The notes beneath the pieces were generated by a model. That model did no database searches. It was given only the letters and a program-made list of their open reading frames with translations, and was not told the DNA's origin. From Streptomyces aurantiacus (lineage in GTDB: Bacteria > Actinomycetota > Actinomycetes > Streptomycetales > Streptomycetaceae), in the NCBI RefSeq assembly GCF_027107535.1, contig NZ_CP114283.1, forward strand, positions 4,712,001 to 4,776,000: a DNA stretch of 64,000 nt, read 5' to 3'. Of this stretch, positions 61,264-64,000 are shown piece by piece; the stretch's first letter is position 1, and each line of letters opens with the position of its first letter. The translations under genes were made by a program, and so were the position numbers.

Positions 61264-61386
61264 TTACGGGTGGCCGGGCATGCCGCCGCAGCAGGCGATG
61301 GTCTGGGTCTGGTCGGCGCTGGCGAGCGGTACTGCTGCGAGTACAGCCGTGAGTGCTAGGAACAAGCCGAGTACGGTTTTGCGCAT
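61264..61386 (-). CDS. Small secreted CC-motif peptide, paralogue 2
   Basis: 40 codons, ATG with GGAGG 7 nt upstream. Signal peptide as in its paralogues, ending PLASA. Predicted mature peptide DQTQTIACCGGMPGHP. Probably first gene of a two-gene unit with paralogue 1. Its ~100-bp upstream region is a diverged copy of that of paralogue 3. Confidence 0.75.
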   Translation of the reverse strand: MRKTVLGLFLALTAVLAAVPLASADQTQTIACCGGMPGHP

Positions 61387-61389
61387 TGC

Positions 61390-61485
61390 CTGTCCTCCGG
61401 TGTTTGACGGAATCCTGTGCGGTGTGGAGCGGTCACCGATTCATTCACGCGCAGTGGCGGCCTGGTTGCACAGGGGTTGTGGGAA
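61390..61485. repeat. Duplicated upstream region, copy next to paralogue 2
   Basis: About 95 bp similar to 61610-61705, including GAGCGGTCAC and GGCGGCCTGGTTGCACAGG-like blocks. The duplication unit is therefore promoter plus gene. Confidence 0.65.
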
Positions 61486-61489
61486 CCCG

Positions 61490-61606
61490 CTACTTCGGTA
61501 TGGGGCCGCAGCAGGCGACGGTTGCGGTGTGGTCGGCGCTGGTGAGCGGTGCTGCCGCGAGCACTGCCGCCAGGGCTACGAACAAGCCGAGCAGGGCTTT
61601 GCGCAT
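61490..61606 (-). CDS. Small secreted CC-motif peptide, paralogue 3
   Basis: 38 codons, ATG with AGGAGG 7 nt upstream. Signal peptide ending PLTSA, then mature DHTATVACCGPIPK. The three paralogues keep MRK, the hydrophobic core, the export site and the D-x-T-x-T-[VI]-A-C-C-G core but vary after CCG. This is selection at the protein level rather than chance open frames. Confidence 0.75.
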   Translation of the reverse strand: MRKALLGLFVALAAVLAAAPLTSADHTATVACCGPIPK

Positions 61607-62099
61607 GTCGTTTCCTCCTGCGTTTGCCGGGAATCCGGTGCCGCTTGAGCGGTCACTGGTTCATACGCGCGAGGTAGCGGCCTGGTTGCACAGGAGTTGT
61701 GTCTCTTGCGTGAGGCATGTCAGCCAGCGGCTGGTGGGCCGCCCGCGGAAACGCCTCCACCCCCCGCCCCCCAACGGGCCACCCCCACCACCGTGCCGGC
61801 ACGACGCGGCCCGTCCTGCTGCTCATCGTCCATCGGGACACCGACCAGCCGGCCGTGTTCGCCGGCCCGACATCCCCCTCTGCACATCCCCACGCCCCCG
61901 CCAGACAAGAAGAAGGAAAGGGAAGGGCGGGGACGGGTGGGCGTGCCTCGGGGGATCGGGGCGCCGTCCTCTTGTTGCGCGTCGGCGGGGCCTCCGCGCT
62001 GCGCACCGGGCAAGGCCGGCGCGGGAAGGGGGGCGGACGGCGGGCCGAGGCGCGCAGCACGCGCCTGCTGACGCACCATTGCTGCTCAACCCGCCGGGA
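61607..62099. other. Promoter copy and spacer
   Basis: 61610-61705 is the upstream region of paralogue 3 (the second copy of the duplicated segment). The remaining ~390 bp has low-complexity GC-rich open frames on both strands without motifs or RBS. Confidence 0.5.
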
Positions 62100-62328
62100 C
62101 TCCTGGACCCAGCCTTGCTGCCGCACTGGCCCTACGCCGAGGCCGTCGACCATGCGTTCACCGACCGCGGCATTCCGCCGGGCACCGTCCGCGTGGAACG
62201 CACCGGTTGTGCCTACAACGAGCTCATGTATCTGGTGCTGGCCTGGGATGTGTCCCGCTGCGCCGGCCCGGGCGGCCTCCGGCTCACCTGGCGAGAAGAC
62301 ACCGGCTGGTCCCACACCCTGCTCCGGG
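62100..62328 (+). pseudogene. DUF6292-like fragment cut by IS21 element
   Basis: Encodes LLPHWPYAEAVDHAFTDRG ... VLAWDVSRCAGPGGLRLTWR and EDTGW, resembling the short Streptomyces DUF6292 domain. The reading frame enters the IS end at ~62329, and no start with RBS is seen upstream, so it is truncated at both sides. Confidence 0.45.
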
Positions 62329-64000
62329 TGTCGACGATCGCGATTTTCCCCATGTTGGGTGGTTTGAGCACTTCGTTATTCCCCATACCGAATTCTCCTA
62401 ATTGGCCATGGGTACGGCGGAGTTCGGGATCGAGGGACCGGGGCATCGCGGAGGTGCTCGGGGCGGCTCTCGGCCTGTGGTTCGCAAGGCCGATGGGCAG
62501 CCCGGATGGCGAGGAGAACGTTCGTCGTGGTCGATGTCACCGAGATCTACGTCCACTGGTACGCAGGCCGCTCGAAGCGTGAGCTGGCCGCGTCGCTGGG
62601 GGTGGACCGCAAGACGATCCGCAAGTACCTGACGCCGGCGGAGGCGGCCGGGATCACTCCGGGCGGGCCGCCGATGGGCGAGGCCGACTGGGCCAAGCTG
62701 ATCAAGGAGTGGTTCCCTGAGCTGACCAACTCCCGTCTGCGGCAGATCACTTGGGCGGAGATCGATCGGCACCGCGACTACATCGAGGGCCTGCTGGGTG
62801 AGGTGACGGTCACCACGATCCATCAACGGCTGCGGGACGAGCACAAGCTTCAGGTGTCGATCTCCGCGTTCCGCCGCTGGGTGCACGCCACGCTGCCCGA
62901 CGACGTGAAAAGGTCGCAGGTCACCGTCCTGCGCGAGGACATCGAGCCGGGCGAGGAGGCCCAGATCGACTACGGCTTCCTGGGTCAGTGGATCAACCCG
63001 CGCACCGGCAAACGGCACCGGATCTGGGCCTTCGTGATGGTCCTGCCGTGCTCGCGGCACATGTTCGTCCGCCCCGTCCTCAACCTCCACCAGCACTCCT
63101 GGACCGAAGCTCACGTCGCGGCCTTCCGCTACTTCGGCGGCGTCCCGCGCCGGCTCGTACCGGACAACCTGAAGACCGGCGTCGACAAGCCCGATCTCTA
63201 CGACCCGAAAATCAACAAGGCGTATGCCGAACTCGCCACCCACTACGGGGCGTTGGTGGACCCGGCTCGCGCCCTGAAGCCGAAGGACAAGCCCAGGGTG
63301 GAGCGGCCCATGCCCTACATCCGGGACTCGTTCTGGCGCGGGCGGGAGTTCATCTCGATCGAGCACATGCAGGCCGAGGCCGTCACCTGGGCCCAGAACG
63401 TCGCAGGCCAGCGGCCATGCCGGCCGCTGGGCGGGGCCACCCCGATGGCGGTCTTCGGGGCCCTGGAGGCGGAGACGCTGCTGCCGCTGCCGCCCACCCC
63501 GTTCGTGCTGGCCCGCTGGTCGACCGCGACGGTCGGCCCGGACATCCACATCAAGGTCGGCCGCACCCTCTACTCGGTGCCCTGGAAACTGATCGGCCGA
63601 AGGGTCGATGTCCGCTCCACCGCCACGATGGTCCAGGTCTTCCTCGACGGTGAACTGGTCAAGACTCACGCGGCACTTGAGCAGGGCAAACGCACCGACA
63701 GAAGCGACTACCCGCCGGAGAAGATCGCCTTCCAGATGAAGACACCGATCTGGTGCCGCACCCAGGCGTCCGAGCTCGGCGACGCCTGCCGCGAGGTCGT
63801 CGACCAGCTGCTGGAGGTCAACGCGCTCTACCGGCTCCGCGCCGCCCAGGGAGTTCTCGGACTGCGCAAGAAGTACGGCGACACGCGGCTGGAGGCCGCC
63901 TGCGCGAGAGCGATCACGGTCGGCGACCCGTCCTACCGCACCATCAAGGGCATCCTGATCGCCGGCACCGAGACCGATCCCGAGCCCGAGACCAGCGGCG
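62329..64000 (+). mobile_element. IS21-family insertion sequence, left part
   Basis: Begins at or near TGTCGACGATCG (62329). The next ~70 bp holds repeated TTTTCCCCAT / TTATTCCCCAT blocks typical of the multiple terminal repeats of IS21 elements, then the transposase gene. The right end and the istB helper gene are beyond the window. Confidence 0.75.
62527..64000 (+). CDS. istA: IS21 transposase IstA (partial, runs off window)
   Basis: At least 491 codons. An N-terminal HTH (SKRELAASLGVDRKTIRKYL) is followed by the RNase H-fold core with the DDE residues in AQIDYG, VPDNLKTGV and PRVERPMPYIRDSF. A C-terminal beta-barrel region follows (KVGRTLYSVPWKLIGRRVDV). GTG 62527 with GAGGAG at 62511-62516. 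Open to the last base, so the 3' end is missing only because of the window. Confidence 0.9.
   Translation, partial: MVDVTEIYVHWYAGRSKRELAASLGVDRKTIRKYLTPAEAAGITPGGPPMGEADWAKLIKEWFPELTNSRLRQITWAEIDRHRDYIEGLLGEVTVTTIHQRLRDEHKLQVSISAFRRWVHATLPDDVKRSQVTVLREDIEPGEEAQIDYGFLGQWINPRTGKRHRIWAFVMVLPCSRHMFVRPVLNLHQHSWTEAHVAAFRYFGGVPRRLVPDNLKTGVDKPDLYDPKINKAYAELATHYGALVDPARALKPKDKPRVERPMPYIRDSFWRGREFISIEHMQAEAVTWAQNVAGQRPCRPLGGATPMAVFGALEAETLLPLPPTPFVLARWSTATVGPDIHIKVGRTLYSVPWKLIGRRVDVRSTATMVQVFLDGELVKTHAALEQGKRTDRSDYPPEKIAFQMKTPIWCRTQASELGDACREVVDQLLEVNALYRLRAAQGVLGLRKKYGDTRLEAACARAITVGDPSYRTIKGILIAGTETDPEPETSG

Noticed and set aside
61720..62079. Minus-strand ORF of 119 codons
   Set aside because: Low-complexity Gly/Ala/Pro/Arg composition, no motif, overlapped by equally open frames on both strands.

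Overview
The window is high-GC actinobacterial DNA with Streptomyces-style genes: strong third-position GC, many GTG starts, ATGA/GTGA overlaps, a SARP regulator, and remnants of actinomycete plasmids and IS elements. The left three quarters (about 314-49230) is a nonribosomal peptide gene cluster with its supply, export, activation and regulatory genes. The right quarter (about 49600-64000) is an accessory region with decayed mobile elements, a few intact catabolic/regulatory pairs, a tandem family of tiny secreted peptides, and an IS21-type element that runs off the edge.

Cluster core. A type II thioesterase (314-1096) overlaps a free-standing AMP-ligase/ketoreductase/carrier protein (1093-4950). 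After a strong terminator, a second operon encodes an SHMT-like PLP enzyme (5267-6697), a two-module NRPS (6694-12294) and a four-module NRPS (12302-28669, 5455 aa: C-A-T-E-C-A-T-C-A-T-E-C-A-T-TE). All four adenylation domains of the large NRPS give the same hand-read pocket code, DVFSVAAYAK, which as I recall matches piperazate domains. Next come a homologue of the PaiB/KtzT family (piperazate synthase, 28725-29402) and an L-ornithine/L-lysine N-monooxygenase (29595-30911). Together these are the known two-enzyme route from ornithine through N5-hydroxyornithine to piperazic acid. An argC-argJ-argB-argD operon (34938-39337), without argR, supplies ornithine. MbtH, a dimethylargininase-like hydrolase and a cytochrome P450 complete the tailoring set.

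Inferred product. I read the assembly line as making a peptide rich in piperazate with alternating D/L configuration (D-Piz, L-Piz, D-Piz, L-Piz). It is preceded by one residue from NRPS1 module 1, plausibly alpha-methylserine because of the SHMT homologue, and one unit on a carrier whose own A domain is degenerate. This resembles the piperazate/alpha-methylserine hexapeptide families known from Streptomyces (piperazimycin and JBIR-39 types, from memory). The exact match is not provable here.

Support genes. A DHA2-type MFS exporter, an RDD membrane protein, a GNAT acetyltransferase, a serine beta-lactamase-like hydrolase, a Sfp-type phosphopantetheinyl transferase, a TetR regulator, a citramalate synthase preceded by a 40-codon coupled ORF, and a SARP activator with a large palindrome upstream.

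Right flank. IS5, IS110, integrase and replication-relaxation remnants and a P450 pseudogene show repeated insertion and decay. Intact islands are a MarR/hydrolase/NmrA cassette, an AraC/quinone-oxidoreductase divergent pair, and three paralogous genes (61083-61606, minus strand) for about 40-residue secreted peptides whose mature parts share a D-x-T-x-T-x-A-C-C-G core. I recognise no described family for these peptides.
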